From contig NZ_HG315686.1 in assembly GCF_000455365.1 (NCBI RefSeq), positions 1-64,000 on the forward strand: DNA of 64,000 bases, written 5' to 3'. Both the position numbers and the translations under genes were made by a program. The notes under the pieces are model-generated. The model had not been told where the DNA came from and ran no database searches. It saw only the letters and a program-made list of their open reading frames with translations. The DNA is from Halopiger djelfimassiliensis. Lineage in GTDB: Archaea > Halobacteriota > Halobacteria > Halobacteriales > Natrialbaceae. This document shows, piece by piece, positions 35,639 to 44,928 of this stretch (its first letter is position 1; the number at the start of each line of letters is the position of its first letter).

Positions 35639-36919
35639 TCAACCGCGTCGTTCCCCCGTCGAGCCGACCGTCGTCGGCTGTGACCGGCTCTCGACCGCGT
35701 TGCCGACCGTGTCGAGTACCGTCTCCGGTGTCACCTCGGGCACCGTCTCCGGCGTCGTTTCGAGCGCCGTTGACTCGTCGACCCGCTCGAGTATCGTTCC
35801 GCCGACTCCGTCGCGGTCGACACAGACGGCCACGTCGGCTTTGCGAACCAATCGTTCGGCTGTCGTCCGTGCCCCGGCGGAGAGCGGTTCGAACGGCTCG
35901 ACTGCGAGCGCATCGACGCCGAGCGAGCCAGCGGTTTCGGCCGCCATCCCCCCGTCCGGAACCGGCCCGAGAGTGGGTTCGATTCCGGCTGCCTCGAGTC
36001 GAGCAACGACGCCAACGGCGGCGCTCCCCGTGCCGAAAACGTGAACCCTGTTCGGAAGCCGGTCCGTCTCGCGGCCGTCTCCGAGCGCGGTCACCGTCTC
36101 GGTCCCCGTGACCGGGTTCGCCAGCACGACCGCGTTCGCGCCGAAGGCATCGGCGAGCGCCTCCCCCGTCATCACCGTCGACGGCGGTCCCGACCGATCG
36201 ATCGACCCGTCGGCGAGCAACGCCAGCCGATCGCAGTACCGGGCGGCAAGCTCGAGGTCGTGGATCGCCGCCACGACCGTCTTCCCCTCGTCGACCAGCC
36301 GGCGGACTAGCTCGAGCGTTCCGATCTGGTGGTTGACGTCGAGGTTCGCGGTCGGCTCGTCGAGCACTAGGACGGGCGTCTCCTGTGCGATGGCGCGAGC
36401 GAGCACGACCCGCTGTCGCTGGCCGCCGCTTACCTCGTCGATCGGCCGGTCGGCCAGATCGGCCGTCCGGGTTCGCTCGAGGGCCGACTCGACTGCGGCC
36501 CGGTCGGCCGCCGTCGGCGAGGAGAACCGCGACCGATGGGGGTGGCGACCCATCTCCACGACGTCGCGGACGGGGAAGGAAAACGACAGCGTCGTGTCCT
36601 GTGGCACGGTCGCCACGAGCCGACTCGAGGTCCGCGACGAGACCCCGTGGATCTCCACGCCGTCGACCTCGACGGTACCCGAATCCGGATCGAGCGCGCC
36701 GCTGATTGCCCGTAACAGCGTCGTTTTCCCGGCCCCGTTGGGACCGACGAGGCCGACGAACTCGCCGGCCTTGACGGTCAGTGAAACGCCCTCGAGCACC
36801 GAGAGGTCCCCGAACGACAGCGAGAGGTCGTCGACGGTGATCGTCGCCGGTTCGGGGGCCGACGGCTCGGCGTCGGGTGCTGACCTGCGGTCGTCGTCGG
36901 GCCGATCGGCCCCCGTCAC
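35639..36919 (-). CDS. btuD: Cobalamin (or heme) importer ATPase with extra C-terminal domain
   Basis: A 426-residue ATPase of the BtuCDF importer. Walker A is GPNGAGKTT, the signature is [14 protein letters not shown], Walker B is [12 protein letters not shown] and the switch His is in AAIHDLE. The ATPase ends near residue 265; the remaining 160 residues form a second alpha/beta domain ([28 protein letters not shown]) also seen in haloarchaeal BtuD proteins, of unclear role. It overlaps btuC by four bases. The operon is divergent from btuF. Iron-siderophore or heme uptake is a possible alternative. Confidence 0.9.
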   Translation of the reverse strand: MTGADRPDDDRRSAPDAEPSAPEPATITVDDLSLSFGDLSVLEGVSLTVKAGEFVGLVGPNGAGKTTLLRAISGALDPDSGTVEVDGVEIHGVSSRTSSRLVATVPQDTTLSFSFPVRDVVEMGRHPHRSRFSSPTAADRAAVESALERTRTADLADRPIDEVSGGQRQRVVLARAIAQETPVLVLDEPTANLDVNHQIGTLELVRRLVDEGKTVVAAIHDLELAARYCDRLALLADGSIDRSGPPSTVMTGEALADAFGANAVVLANPVTGTETVTALGDGRETDRLPNRVHVFGTGSAAVGVVARLEAAGIEPTLGPVPDGGMAAETAGSLGVDALAVEPFEPLSAGARTTAERLVRKADVAVCVDRDGVGGTILERVDESTALETTPETVPEVTPETVLDTVGNAVESRSQPTTVGSTGERRG

Positions 36920-38013
36920 AGCGAGTGCACCTCCCGGCGGACGAGCAGGAACAGGAAAAACGGGGCTCCGAACGCCGCCGTCACGATGCCGACCGGGACG
37001 ACCGCCGGGCCGATCCGAGCGATCGTATCGGTCACGACCAGAAACGACGCCCCGGCGATCGCGCTGGTCGGCAACAGGATTCGGTGGTCGGGTCCGACGA
37101 CCAGCCGCATGATATGCGGGACGACGAGGCCGACGAAGCCGATAACGCCCGCGACCGCGACCCCGGCGGCGGTGACGACGCTCGCAAGCGCGAGCAGAAG
37201 GAGTTTGGTCCGTTCGACTTCGACGCCGAGGTGGTGAGCGTCCTCCTCCCCGAGCAACAGGACGTTCAGATCACGTGTAAACGCACAGAGGACGAGCACG
37301 CCGCCGAGTGCGATCGGCAACGCGAACCGGACGTCGCTCCACTGGCTGTCGTTGAGATGGCCCATCAGCCAGAAGACGGCCTCCCTGAGCGAGTCGCCGC
37401 TGTGGACGAGCATATACGAGATCATCGCGCCGAGAAAGGCCTGGACGGCGACGCCGGCGAGCAACAGCGTTGCGACCGGCGTTCGGCCCCCCTCGGTCGC
37501 GATCGCGTAGACGAGAAACGCCGTCGCCAGCGCGCCGACGAACGCGGAGAGTTGCAGGCTTCCGAACGGGACCAGCGCGGGAAACGCGATCGCGGCGACC
37601 GCACCGGCGGCGGCACCCGAGGAGACGCCGATGATCGACGGATCGGCGAGCGGGTTCCGAAAGAACCCCTGCATGACCGTTCCCGCGGCGGCCAGCGCGA
37701 ACCCGACCGTCGCCGCCAGCGCGATCCGCGGCAATCTGATGTCCGCGACGATGGCCTGTCTGGTCTCGGGGACGTCGAACGAAAAGACCGGTGCGTACTC
37801 GAGCGCGGGCACCGGAACGGCGACACCGAGCACTGGAACCGACGCACTCGAGACGGTCACGCCGGCGGGAACGACGATCGCGTTCAGCGTCGCCATCGCG
37901 ACGGTCGCGAGGTCGATCCTGACCGGGCCGAGTGCGGCGCTTGTGAGAACGACGGCGAGCAGTACGACGAGCAACCCCGCCGACCACGCCGCCGTCCGGG
38001 CCGGCCGGTACAT
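36916..38013 (-). CDS. btuC: Cobalamin importer permease
   Basis: A 365-residue FecCD/BtuC-type permease with about ten helices. The family's conserved cytoplasmic loops are present: L-R-L/I-P-R-I near residue 95, G-V-S-S-G-A-A-A-G, and [13 protein letters not shown] near residue 305, which contacts the ATPase. A 40-residue extracellular loop follows the first helix. Start ATG 38013 gives a family-like N-terminus; the long frame upstream is shadow of btuF. It comes first in the btuC-btuD operon. Confidence 0.93.
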   Translation of the reverse strand: MYRPARTAAWSAGLLVVLLAVVLTSAALGPVRIDLATVAMATLNAIVVPAGVTVSSASVPVLGVAVPVPALEYAPVFSFDVPETRQAIVADIRLPRIALAATVGFALAAAGTVMQGFFRNPLADPSIIGVSSGAAAGAVAAIAFPALVPFGSLQLSAFVGALATAFLVYAIATEGGRTPVATLLLAGVAVQAFLGAMISYMLVHSGDSLREAVFWLMGHLNDSQWSDVRFALPIALGGVLVLCAFTRDLNVLLLGEEDAHHLGVEVERTKLLLLALASVVTAAGVAVAGVIGFVGLVVPHIMRLVVGPDHRILLPTSAIAGASFLVVTDTIARIGPAVVPVGIVTAAFGAPFFLFLLVRREVHSL

Positions 38014-38073
38014 ACACGCCAACCTAGCTTGCAGTAGGCAAATATTTGTTGACGTACGGTGGAGGTCAACCCG
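38014..38073. promoter_or_regulatory. Shared promoter of btuCD and btuF
   Basis: Only 60 bases separate the divergent starts. An A/T-rich CAAATATTTG (38039-38048 region) sits in the middle, is palindromic, and could serve as the TATA element in both directions. There is no room for a cobalamin riboswitch. Confidence 0.5.
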
Positions 38074-39135
38074 ATGCGAAGACACGTTTCCGTCCTTCTG
38101 GCAGCGTTGCTCGTCGTTTCGTCGTTCGCTCCCGTCGCAACTGCCCAGTCGGACGACGAGCCCGGATCGACCGTCGAGTGTGCGTTCCCGCTCGAGGTGA
38201 CCGACGCCACGGGCGAGACGATCACGCTCGAGGAGGCACCCGAGTCGGTCGTGGCGCTCCAGCCGAGCGACGCCCAGACGATGTTCGAGATCGGTGCCGA
38301 GGACCGTCTCGTCGGCATGCCCGACAACCCGGCGACGAGCGGTCTCGAGAGCGGCGATCGAACTGCCGTGACCGATGGCTACGAGGTGCTCTCCGAGCGG
38401 GTGGTCGACCTCGATCCGGATCTCGTGTTGGCCGCCAACGTAACGCGGGACGGGACCATCGACCAGCTTCGTAGTGCCGGACTCACCGTCTATCACTTCG
38501 CGGACGCCGAGTCGCTCGCGGACGTCCGCGAAAACGTAGCGACGACCGGTCGGCTCACCGACGAGTGCGACGGGGCCGCCGAAACGATCGACTGGATGGA
38601 CGAGCAACTCGGGATCGTCGAACGGGCGCTCGAGGGCGAGGACCGACCGCTGGCGTACTACGCGATGGGTGACGACGGGCAGACGGCCGGTACCGAGACG
38701 TTCATCCACGAGGTCCTGACGACCGCCGGCGTCGAGAACGTCGCCGAGCGGGCGGGCATCTCCTCATGGGAGCAGCTCAACCCCGAAACGGTCGTCGACG
38801 AGAACCCAGACTGGATCATCTACCCGGACCACAGGGACGAACCGCCGATTCCGGCTTCGGTCGAGGCGACGACAGCCTATCGGGACGATAACGTCCTCGC
38901 GGTCGACGCGAACCGGATCAGCCAGCCCGCGCCGCAGGTCGTCTCCGCCGTCGTCGAAATCGTCGAGACGATCCACCCCGATGCCTACGAGCAGGCCAGT
39001 GCGGACCTCGAGACGACCGACGCCGGCGACGAGCGGGGCGACGCCGAAGGTGGCGAGAACGCGATCCCCGGATTCGGGGTCCCCGCCGCCGTCGTCGCCC
39101 TGCTGGCCGTCGGGTTCGTCGCACGGCGGCGATAA
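38074..39135 (+). CDS. btuF: Cobalamin-binding protein with PGF-CTERM anchor
   Basis: A 353-residue periplasmic-type binding protein of the BtuF/FepB fold, supplying btuCD. It has a Sec signal peptide cut near A-T-A-Q, two alpha/beta lobes (E-S-V-V-A-L-Q-P-S, and [16 protein letters not shown]) and a long linker helix. It is not a lipoprotein: the C-terminus has P-G-F-G-V, a hydrophobic segment and R-R-R, the PGF-CTERM archaeosortase signal for lipid attachment at the other end. A Shine-Dalgarno-like GGAGGT (38061-38066) seven bases before ATG 38074 fixes the start over GTG 38059. Confidence 0.92.
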   Translation: MRRHVSVLLAALLVVSSFAPVATAQSDDEPGSTVECAFPLEVTDATGETITLEEAPESVVALQPSDAQTMFEIGAEDRLVGMPDNPATSGLESGDRTAVTDGYEVLSERVVDLDPDLVLAANVTRDGTIDQLRSAGLTVYHFADAESLADVRENVATTGRLTDECDGAAETIDWMDEQLGIVERALEGEDRPLAYYAMGDDGQTAGTETFIHEVLTTAGVENVAERAGISSWEQLNPETVVDENPDWIIYPDHRDEPPIPASVEATTAYRDDNVLAVDANRISQPAPQVVSAVVEIVETIHPDAYEQASADLETTDAGDERGDAEGGENAIPGFGVPAAVVALLAVGFVARRR

Positions 39136-39253
39136 CCCGAACTCGGCCGCCGGCAACGGTTCTACGCGACGTTCGACTCGACTCCAGTCCCTCGTTTCGG
39201 CTGATCGTCTCGCTTTGAAAAGCGTTTACTCGCCTGACCTCCCAGGAAAGCGC

Positions 39254-39535
39254 ATGGTCGAGAACGTCATCTGGCCCGCCTATCTCGACGCGAGCCTCTC
39301 GCGGTCGGAGGGCCGACGCGTGTCCGAGGATCTGGCGGTCGAGGAACCGACGGTCGACGAGATCGCAAAGGCAGTCCAGCAGATCGGCTACGACGCCACG
39401 ATCGAGCGGGACAAAGCCTACTCCCGGGAGCACTGGGCCGACCGCGGCCGGGTCGTCGTCCGCGGGGCCGACGACTCGACGAAAAACGACCTCGTCCAGG
39501 CCGTCGCGGCGTACGTCGTCGCGATGCGCGAGTGA
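39254..39535 (+). CDS. srp19: Signal recognition particle 19-kDa protein
   Basis: A 93-residue SRP19, which binds the tip of 7S RNA helices 6 and 8 and lets SRP54 bind. The start [13 protein letters not shown] matches the family; G-R-R-V follows (family G-R-K/R-I/V), and the second half has [12 protein letters not shown]-x-x-R-G-R-V-V-V. The frame is open upstream but begins inside btuF's region, so ATG 39254 is chosen. It is followed at once by gar1. Confidence 0.94.
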   Translation: MVENVIWPAYLDASLSRSEGRRVSEDLAVEEPTVDEIAKAVQQIGYDATIERDKAYSREHWADRGRVVVRGADDSTKNDLVQAVAAYVVAMRE

Positions 39536-39540
39536 GCCCG

Positions 39541-39792
39541 ATGCGTCGGATCGGCGGGGTCGTCCGCACCGCACAGGGCCTTGCAGTCCTGCGGGCGGAC
39601 GCCCCGGACGACGACCGCGGAACCGATCGGTACCGCGACGAGATCGGGACCGTCGTCCTCGACGATTCGCTCGAGGAGGTCGGCCGGGTCGTGGACGTGT
39701 TCGGCCCGGTCGCCGAACCCTATCTGGCGGTGACCCCGGACGACGACGTCCACCTGCCGTCGCTCGTCGGTGCGACACTGTACGCACGGTAG
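39541..39792 (+). CDS. gar1: H/ACA ribonucleoprotein protein Gar1
   Basis: An 83-residue Gar1, part of the H/ACA RNP that guides pseudouridine formation in RNA. The fold is a small beta-barrel; conserved pieces are I-G-x-V-x-x-x-A-Q-G, G-T-V-V-L-D-D-S-L-E-E-V-G-R-V-V-D-V-F-G-P-V and P-Y-L-A-V. A GTG at 39532 would overlap the srp19 stop (GTGA), so coupling is possible; ATG 39541 is the more usual start. The srp19-gar1 pair is a common haloarchaeal arrangement. Confidence 0.93.
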   Translation: MRRIGGVVRTAQGLAVLRADAPDDDRGTDRYRDEIGTVVLDDSLEEVGRVVDVFGPVAEPYLAVTPDDDVHLPSLVGATLYAR

Positions 39793-39870
39793 GTTCGATC
39801 GACGCCGACGCGAGGACGGTTCTCGAGCGGTAACAAAAGCACCATAGGAACGGGGTGCAAACGGCGCGCT

Positions 39871-40896
39871 ATGAACGATCGGACGCGGGTTTTCCTCGCC
39901 GTCGGGCTAACAGTACTGCTGTTTCTCGGCGTGCAGCTCGGTGCGCTTGCACTGATCGAGCCGTTCCACGAATCGGAACGGCAGGCCGTCGAGAACCCGG
40001 ACGACCCGACGAACAGCATCATCTACTTTGGGATCATCCTCGTCGCGACCGCGCTCATGCTCGCGGCGTTCAAATACGACCTCCAGTGGCTCATCCGCGC
40101 GCTCATCGTCGGCGTCAGCGTGATGCTCGCGTGGTTCGTCTTCTCGGAGTTCGTGCCATCCGTCCTCACGGTCGGTGGGGTAAACGCCGCCGCCGCCCTC
40201 GCCGCCGCCGGCGTCGGGGCCGCGCTGCTGTGGTATCCCGAGTGGTACGTCATCGACGGGACGGGAGTGTTGATGGGGGCAGGGGCCGCCGCCCTCTTCG
40301 GGATCAGCTTCGGGCTTCTCCCGGCGATCCTGTTGCTGGGCGTGCTCGCCGTCTACGACGCGATCAGCGTGTACGGCACCGAACACATGCTCGATCTCGC
40401 CGAGGGCGTGATGGATCTCAAGATTCCCGTCGTGCTCGTGGTCCCGACGACGCTTTCGTACTCGTATCTCGCCCCGAACAGCGGGGCGGACACGCTCGAG
40501 GACGAAACCGCGACCGATGGGGACGGACAGTCGGATCCGAACGCAAACGCCGATTCCGCCTCGAACGCGACCGAAACCGACGACGAACAGGACGGCTCCC
40601 TCGATCGGGACGCCCTGTTCATCGGCCTCGGTGACGCGGTCATTCCGACGATTCTGGTCGTGAGCGCGGCCTTTTTCCTCGAGGCCGGCACGCTTTCGGT
40701 TCCGATACTCACGGTGAACCTGCCGGCACTGGGTGCGTTGCTCGGGACGATCGCCGGACTGATCGTGCTCATGTATATGGTTCTCGAAGGGCGGGCACAC
40801 GCGGGGCTGCCGCTGCTCAACGGCGGTGCGATCGGCGGCTATCTGCTCGGTGCGGTCGCGAGCGGTCTCTCCGTTGTGAGTGCACTGGGCCTCTAG
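39871..40896 (+). CDS. Presenilin-like intramembrane aspartyl protease (PSH)
   Basis: A 341-residue membrane protein with nine predicted helices, of the presenilin/signal-peptide-peptidase family that cuts substrates inside the membrane. The two catalytic aspartates are D163 in V-Y-D-A and D255 in G-L-G-D. An acidic loop of about 45 residues (205-248) separates helices 6 and 7, as in presenilin. The usual PAL motif near helix 9 is replaced by G-L-P-L-L-N-G-G. The gene lies 78 bases after gar1, and its stop overlaps that of the convergent lipoprotein gene by four bases. Confidence 0.9.
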   Translation: MNDRTRVFLAVGLTVLLFLGVQLGALALIEPFHESERQAVENPDDPTNSIIYFGIILVATALMLAAFKYDLQWLIRALIVGVSVMLAWFVFSEFVPSVLTVGGVNAAAALAAAGVGAALLWYPEWYVIDGTGVLMGAGAAALFGISFGLLPAILLLGVLAVYDAISVYGTEHMLDLAEGVMDLKIPVVLVVPTTLSYSYLAPNSGADTLEDETATDGDGQSDPNANADSASNATETDDEQDGSLDRDALFIGLGDAVIPTILVVSAAFFLEAGTLSVPILTVNLPALGALLGTIAGLIVLMYMVLEGRAHAGLPLLNGGAIGGYLLGAVASGLSVVSALGL

Positions 40897-41582
40897 AATT
40901 CCCCGGTGACGAGCGTCACGTCCACGTCCGATCCGTGTCTCAACCCCGCGATCATGGTGTCGATCCGTTCCGCTTCGGCTTCCCGCTGGAATCCCGGGTG
41001 ATCGGGATAGATACCGACGACCACGACGTGATCGCCGTCGTGATCGGGCTGTGAAATGTCGACGAAGGCGTCGACCTCCAACGCCCCCTGAAACGACGCT
41101 TCGGCTTCGAACGTATCGACCGTGATCGCCCCTCCGAAGGCGTCGACCGTTCGCCGGTGTGTCACCTCGTCTGCGACCTCGAGTTCGTCGTACTGACTCT
41201 GGACGCGCTCGGCGATCTCGGCGTGGGTCATGTCGCCGACCGGATTGAAGTGTTCGTCGCCGAGGCTCGCCTTCGGCGTCGTGATAACGCCGAAGACGCC
41301 GGATTCGGTTTCGTCTTCGAACGGACCGAGGGCCACGTCGATGGTTCGATGGTAGCCGCTGATGTAGTTCGTCGCTTCGACGCGGGTGCCGAACACGTCT
41401 TTCGTCTCGACCGTCCGTTCGGTGCCCTGATAGTCGTACCCGGCCTCGTCCGTGGCCGGTTCGGCGACGGCCGCCGGCGACGCAGCGAACGACGTGAGAT
41501 CGTCGAGGTACCCGCCGAGACAACCGGCCGAGGCGCTGAGGCCGCCGACGGCAACCGTCGAAACGAACAACCGTCGGTCCAT
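40893..41582 (-). CDS. DUF6517-type haloarchaeal lipoprotein
   Basis: A 229-residue exported protein with an N-terminal D-R-R-L-F-V Tat-like signal and lipobox S-A-G-C (cysteine 21). The mature domain is a single beta-rich unit (V-F-G-V-I-T-T-P-K-A near residue 95, then a T-H-A-E-I-A-E-R helix) I recognise as DUF6517. Its function is unknown; it is a haloarchaeal surface lipoprotein. The last four bases overlap the presenilin-like gene tail-to-tail. Confidence 0.8.
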   Translation of the reverse strand: MDRRLFVSTVAVGGLSASAGCLGGYLDDLTSFAASPAAVAEPATDEAGYDYQGTERTVETKDVFGTRVEATNYISGYHRTIDVALGPFEDETESGVFGVITTPKASLGDEHFNPVGDMTHAEIAERVQSQYDELEVADEVTHRRTVDAFGGAITVDTFEAEASFQGALEVDAFVDISQPDHDGDHVVVVGIYPDHPGFQREAEAERIDTMIAGLRHGSDVDVTLVTGEF

Positions 41583-41870
41583 ACCGCCTGAACCACCGAT
41601 CGGCGTATAAATACCCTGTCGCTCCTCACGCCGTGACTACATTCACACATTCCGTCATGAGTTTACCGGGCGTCCCCTCAGCTGCAAATCCAAGTATCGC
41701 GAGAGATAGTGGATCTTACCGACTTCTACTGATAGCACCACCCCATCGTTCACGAACCCATGACTGTATTATGATGGTTTCTGTAGAGGATTCGGATATA
41801 AGTATAGATTGGAATTGTGGAGGGAGTCTTTCCGATCAACCGAGCGAGGCTATCGTCGTCGGTTCGTGTG

Positions 41871-43364
41871 TTATCCGTCCGTCGGCAGTCGGTACGTCGG
41901 TCCGTCGTCGGTGTCCTGTACCTCGATGCCGAGCGTCTCGAGTTCGTCGCGCAACTCGTCGGCTCGTTCGTAGTTGCCGTCCGCACGCTCCCGTTCGCGG
42001 ACGTCGAGGACGAGTTCGACGACGTCGCCGGCGAGATCCGCCGACCCGGTCGTCTCGCCGGTAAAGGACAGCCCGAGGACGTCGCCGAGTTCCTCGAGGG
42101 TCTCGACGGCGTCCCGGAGGCCCCGGTAGTCGTACTCGGCGTTCGCGTCGACGTGGGAGTTGACCTCGCTCGCGATCGACAGCAGCGCGGACTGGGCCTC
42201 TCGGGTGTTGAAGTCGTCGTTCATCGCCTCGACGAACGCCTCGCGGGCGTCTTCGACGGCCGCGCGGAACGTTTCGTCTTCGACTTTCGTCCGCGCGGCC
42301 GGCGAATCCAGCGCGTTGACGGCGGTTTCGTAGGCACGCTCGAGGCGCTCCCAGCGCTCCTCGGCCTCGGCGATCGTCTCGTCGGAGTAGAGCTGTTTGC
42401 TGTTGTAGGACCCGGCGGTCAGGAAGGTCCGCAGGACGTTCGTCCCCCACTGCTCGACCGCGTCCTCGACGGTGACGAAGTTGCCAAGACTCGAGGACAT
42501 CTTTTCGTCGTCCATCTGGAACAGTTCGCAGTGGAGCCAGTACTTCGCGAACTCCTCGTCGGTCGCGGCCTCGGACTGGGCGATCTCGTTTTCGTGGTGG
42601 GGGAAGACCAGATCGCGTCCGCCGACGTGGATGTCGAGCGTCTCGTCCAGATGTGTCATGCTCATCGCCGAGCACTCGATGTGCCAGCCGGGCCGTCCCT
42701 CGCCCCACGGCGACTCCCATGTCTGGCCCGCCGGCGGGTCGCCGCCGTGATCGACGCCCTCGTGTCGGTGCTCTTCGACCGCGTCGGCGTCGACGCCGCC
42801 GGCTTTCCAGAGCGCGAAGTCGGCCGGATTGCGCTTTTCAGCGCGCTCGTCGGGCTCCCCCTGAGACTCGATCTCCTCGAGTTCCTGATTCGAGAGTTTG
42901 CCGTACTCGTCGAACGCGGTCACGTCGAAGTAGACCGAGCCGTTTGACTCGTAGGCGTACCCCTTTTCGACGAGCGTTTCGACGAGGTCGATGATCTCCG
43001 GAACGTGCTCGGAGACGCGAGGGTAGACCTCCGCCCGCAGGAGATTGAGCGCGCGCATATCGGCGAGGGTCCGCTCGATGTACGTCTCCGCGACCGCCGC
43101 CTCGTCGGCACCGAGGTCGTCCTCGCCGACGCGGGCGACGATCTTCTCGTTGACGTCGGTGAAGTTCTCGACGTGACGAACGTCGTAGCCGAGATACTCG
43201 AGCCAGCGGTGCATGACGTCGACGTGAACCCACGACCGGGCGTGGCCCAGGTGGGGCGGGTCCGAGACCGTCAGGCCACAGTAGTACAGCAACACGTTCT
43301 CGGGGTCCTGTGGCTCGAACGGCTCTTTCTCGCCCGTCAACGTATTCGTCACGTGCAGGGTCAT
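41871..43364 (-). CDS. cysS: Cysteinyl-tRNA synthetase
   Basis: A 497-residue class I synthetase that charges tRNA(Cys). The HIGH motif is H-L-G-H in PPHLGHARSW (about 37-46), preceded by the zinc cysteine in Y-C-G-L. The KMSKS motif is K-M-S-S-S in DEKMSSSLGNF. The zinc site also includes H-I-E-C-S-A-M and the later H-x-x-E (FPHHENE). An acidic DALR-type anticodon-binding tail ends the protein. The length is normal. Confidence 0.97.
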   Translation of the reverse strand: MTLHVTNTLTGEKEPFEPQDPENVLLYYCGLTVSDPPHLGHARSWVHVDVMHRWLEYLGYDVRHVENFTDVNEKIVARVGEDDLGADEAAVAETYIERTLADMRALNLLRAEVYPRVSEHVPEIIDLVETLVEKGYAYESNGSVYFDVTAFDEYGKLSNQELEEIESQGEPDERAEKRNPADFALWKAGGVDADAVEEHRHEGVDHGGDPPAGQTWESPWGEGRPGWHIECSAMSMTHLDETLDIHVGGRDLVFPHHENEIAQSEAATDEEFAKYWLHCELFQMDDEKMSSSLGNFVTVEDAVEQWGTNVLRTFLTAGSYNSKQLYSDETIAEAEERWERLERAYETAVNALDSPAARTKVEDETFRAAVEDAREAFVEAMNDDFNTREAQSALLSIASEVNSHVDANAEYDYRGLRDAVETLEELGDVLGLSFTGETTGSADLAGDVVELVLDVRERERADGNYERADELRDELETLGIEVQDTDDGPTYRLPTDG

Positions 43365-43489
43365 TACGCACGTCTATCCGCGGGCCGAAGTTAAACGCTG
43401 TTATCGCCGCAGTTTCCCGCCTTGCGGCGGCCGTGAGCGGTAATCCTCGACGCCCCGTCGATTCGAGAACCGCGATCGGCCGCCGGCAC

Positions 43490-43984
43490 TCACTCGGACG
43501 GAACGCCCGCGAGCGCGTCCTCGACCGCACGGAGGGCGTTTGCGCCCTCGAGTCGGTCCACGATGACGATCATCGTCCCGTCGGCGACGGCCGCTGCGGT
43601 CGGTGAGTGTCCCGCGGCGGAGAGTCGCTCGAGCGTCGTCGCGAGCGCGGCGGCGTCGACGGTCCCCGCCGCAACGATCGCTGTCAGGTCGCCGCCGCAG
43701 TCACCGAACCCGGCCCCGCCGACGGTAAGCAGCGGCTCGCAGTCGCCGCCGGCGTCGACCGGGCCGATCCCGCTTTCCATCCGGACGCTGGCGTCACGCG
43801 ACTCGGCCGCGTAGTCCGGCAGGTCCTCGGCGTAGCGTCGCAGTGCCGTCGCGATCGCGTCGGTTTCGCCCTCGACATCGAGAAACCGAGCGGCGGCGGT
43901 GTAGTTGACGACGCCGGCACGCAACGCCATCCGGAGGAAGGGATGGGCCTCGACGGCGCGACGGGTCTCGGCTGCCAGTGACAT
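43490..43984 (-). CDS. Conserved haloarchaeal protein with ACT-like C-terminus
   Basis: A 164-residue soluble protein. It begins M-S-L-A-A-E-T-R-R-A-V-E-A-H-P-F-L, then R-A-G-V-V-N-Y-T-A-A-A-R-F-L, a helical N-terminal region seen in haloarchaeal proteins that I recall as DUF7523. The C-terminal 75 residues have beta-alpha-beta character (V-I-V-D-R-L-E-G-A-N-A-L-R-A-V-E) resembling an ACT regulatory domain. An ATG at 44011 would add nine residues. The role is unknown; small-molecule sensing is a guess. Confidence 0.7.
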   Translation of the reverse strand: MSLAAETRRAVEAHPFLRMALRAGVVNYTAAARFLDVEGETDAIATALRRYAEDLPDYAAESRDASVRMESGIGPVDAGGDCEPLLTVGGAGFGDCGGDLTAIVAAGTVDAAALATTLERLSAAGHSPTAAAVADGTMIVIVDRLEGANALRAVEDALAGVPSE

Positions 43985-44154
43985 ATCCTCGAGGGCGGGC
44001 CGCGTCGACATAACAGTTGTCGAAATCCCACTGCGGGAAGAGCCTGCCCCGTGGGATGGTGCTATTTCGACTTGTCCGAGACAGTTCCGGCGTGACGGCG
44101 GCGACGGAGACACGGACCACGGTGTTTTTGCCTCGAGCACTCCACCGATCGGGT

Positions 44155-44406
44155 ATGGATCTCGCAGCCATCGAGGAGCTCATCGAATCGGAGCTCGAGG
44201 ACGCCGAAGCGACGGTCACGCACGCACGCGATGAACACGACGACGACCATCTGGCGGCGACGGTCGTCTCGCCCGCCTTCGAGGGCCAGTCGCTGGTCCA
44301 GCAACACCAGCAGGTCTACGACGCCCTCGATGAGCACATGACGACCGACATCCACGCCCTCGAACTCTCGACGTACACGCCCGACGAGTACGAGGACGAA
44401 CGGTAA
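44155..44406 (+). CDS. BolA-family protein
   Basis: An 83-residue BolA-like protein, a family that partners monothiol glutaredoxins in Fe-S cluster and iron handling. The key features are A-x-V-x-H-A-R-D-E-H-D-D-D-H-L-A-A-T-V-V-S-P-A-F-E-G-Q-S-L, given here only as spaced residues, and the invariant histidine in M-T-T-D-I-H-A-L-E-L, a cluster ligand in relatives. ATG 44155 is the family start. No glutaredoxin gene is close by. Confidence 0.9.
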   Translation: MDLAAIEELIESELEDAEATVTHARDEHDDDHLAATVVSPAFEGQSLVQQHQQVYDALDEHMTTDIHALELSTYTPDEYEDER

Positions 44407-44459
44407 TCCAACCGGCCCGGAACCACAGGTTTCTCCTTTCAGCCTGTGTGGATATCCGT

Positions 44460-44927
44460 ATGGAATCGCTTCATCCCCGGATCAGGTTGCTCTGGGTCGC
44501 ACAGGCCGCTATCGTGGCGATCGTTCTCGGCGTCGCGATCGCGGCCGTCGACCAGTGGCTCGACTTCGTTACCGTCCCGACGGCTGTCCAAGGCGGCGTG
44601 GTTGCCCTCGGACTCGTCCTCGGGGCCGTCTATGCCGTGCGGCTCTATCAGGTCTGGCGGTTCGAACTCCAGTCCGACGCGCTATACCTCGAGCGCGGCG
44701 TGATTACGTTCGTCGAGACCGCCGTCCCGTTCGTCCGCGTCCAGCACGTCGATACGCAGTTCGGGCCGATCGAACGCGCGCTCGGGCTCTCGAGTGTCGT
44801 CGTCTACACGGCTGGTTCCCGGAACGCGGACGTCCGAATTCCGGGGCTACCGCCCGCTCGGGCACGGGAGCTACAGGATACCCTCCGGGATCTCGCGATC
44901 GAAAGCGAGGCCGACGACGCCGTCTAA
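44460..44927 (+). CDS. bPH2-domain membrane protein (YdbS type)
   Basis: A 155-residue membrane protein with two helices (about 12-35 and 42-62) and one bacterial pleckstrin-homology domain (bPH2/DUF304): W-R-F-E-L-Q-S-D-A-L-Y-L-E-R-G-V-I, then the R-V-Q-H-V-D-T segment and G-L-S-S-V-V-V-Y-T-A-G. It is one base from the next gene, a larger relative with three such domains. This is the usual ydbS-ydbT pair, found in bacteria and haloarchaea and of unknown function. Confidence 0.88.
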   Translation: MESLHPRIRLLWVAQAAIVAIVLGVAIAAVDQWLDFVTVPTAVQGGVVALGLVLGAVYAVRLYQVWRFELQSDALYLERGVITFVETAVPFVRVQHVDTQFGPIERALGLSSVVVYTAGSRNADVRIPGLPPARARELQDTLRDLAIESEADDAV

Positions 44928-44928
44928 C

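Noticed and set aside
38014-38073. Cobalamin riboswitch between btuC and btuF
   Set aside because: Only 60 bases are available, too few for the known fold, and no B12-box sequence is seen.
38037-38709. Upstream extension of the btuC frame by 232 codons
   Set aside because: It overlaps the divergent btuF gene, and the residues are not hydrophobic as a permease N-terminus would be.
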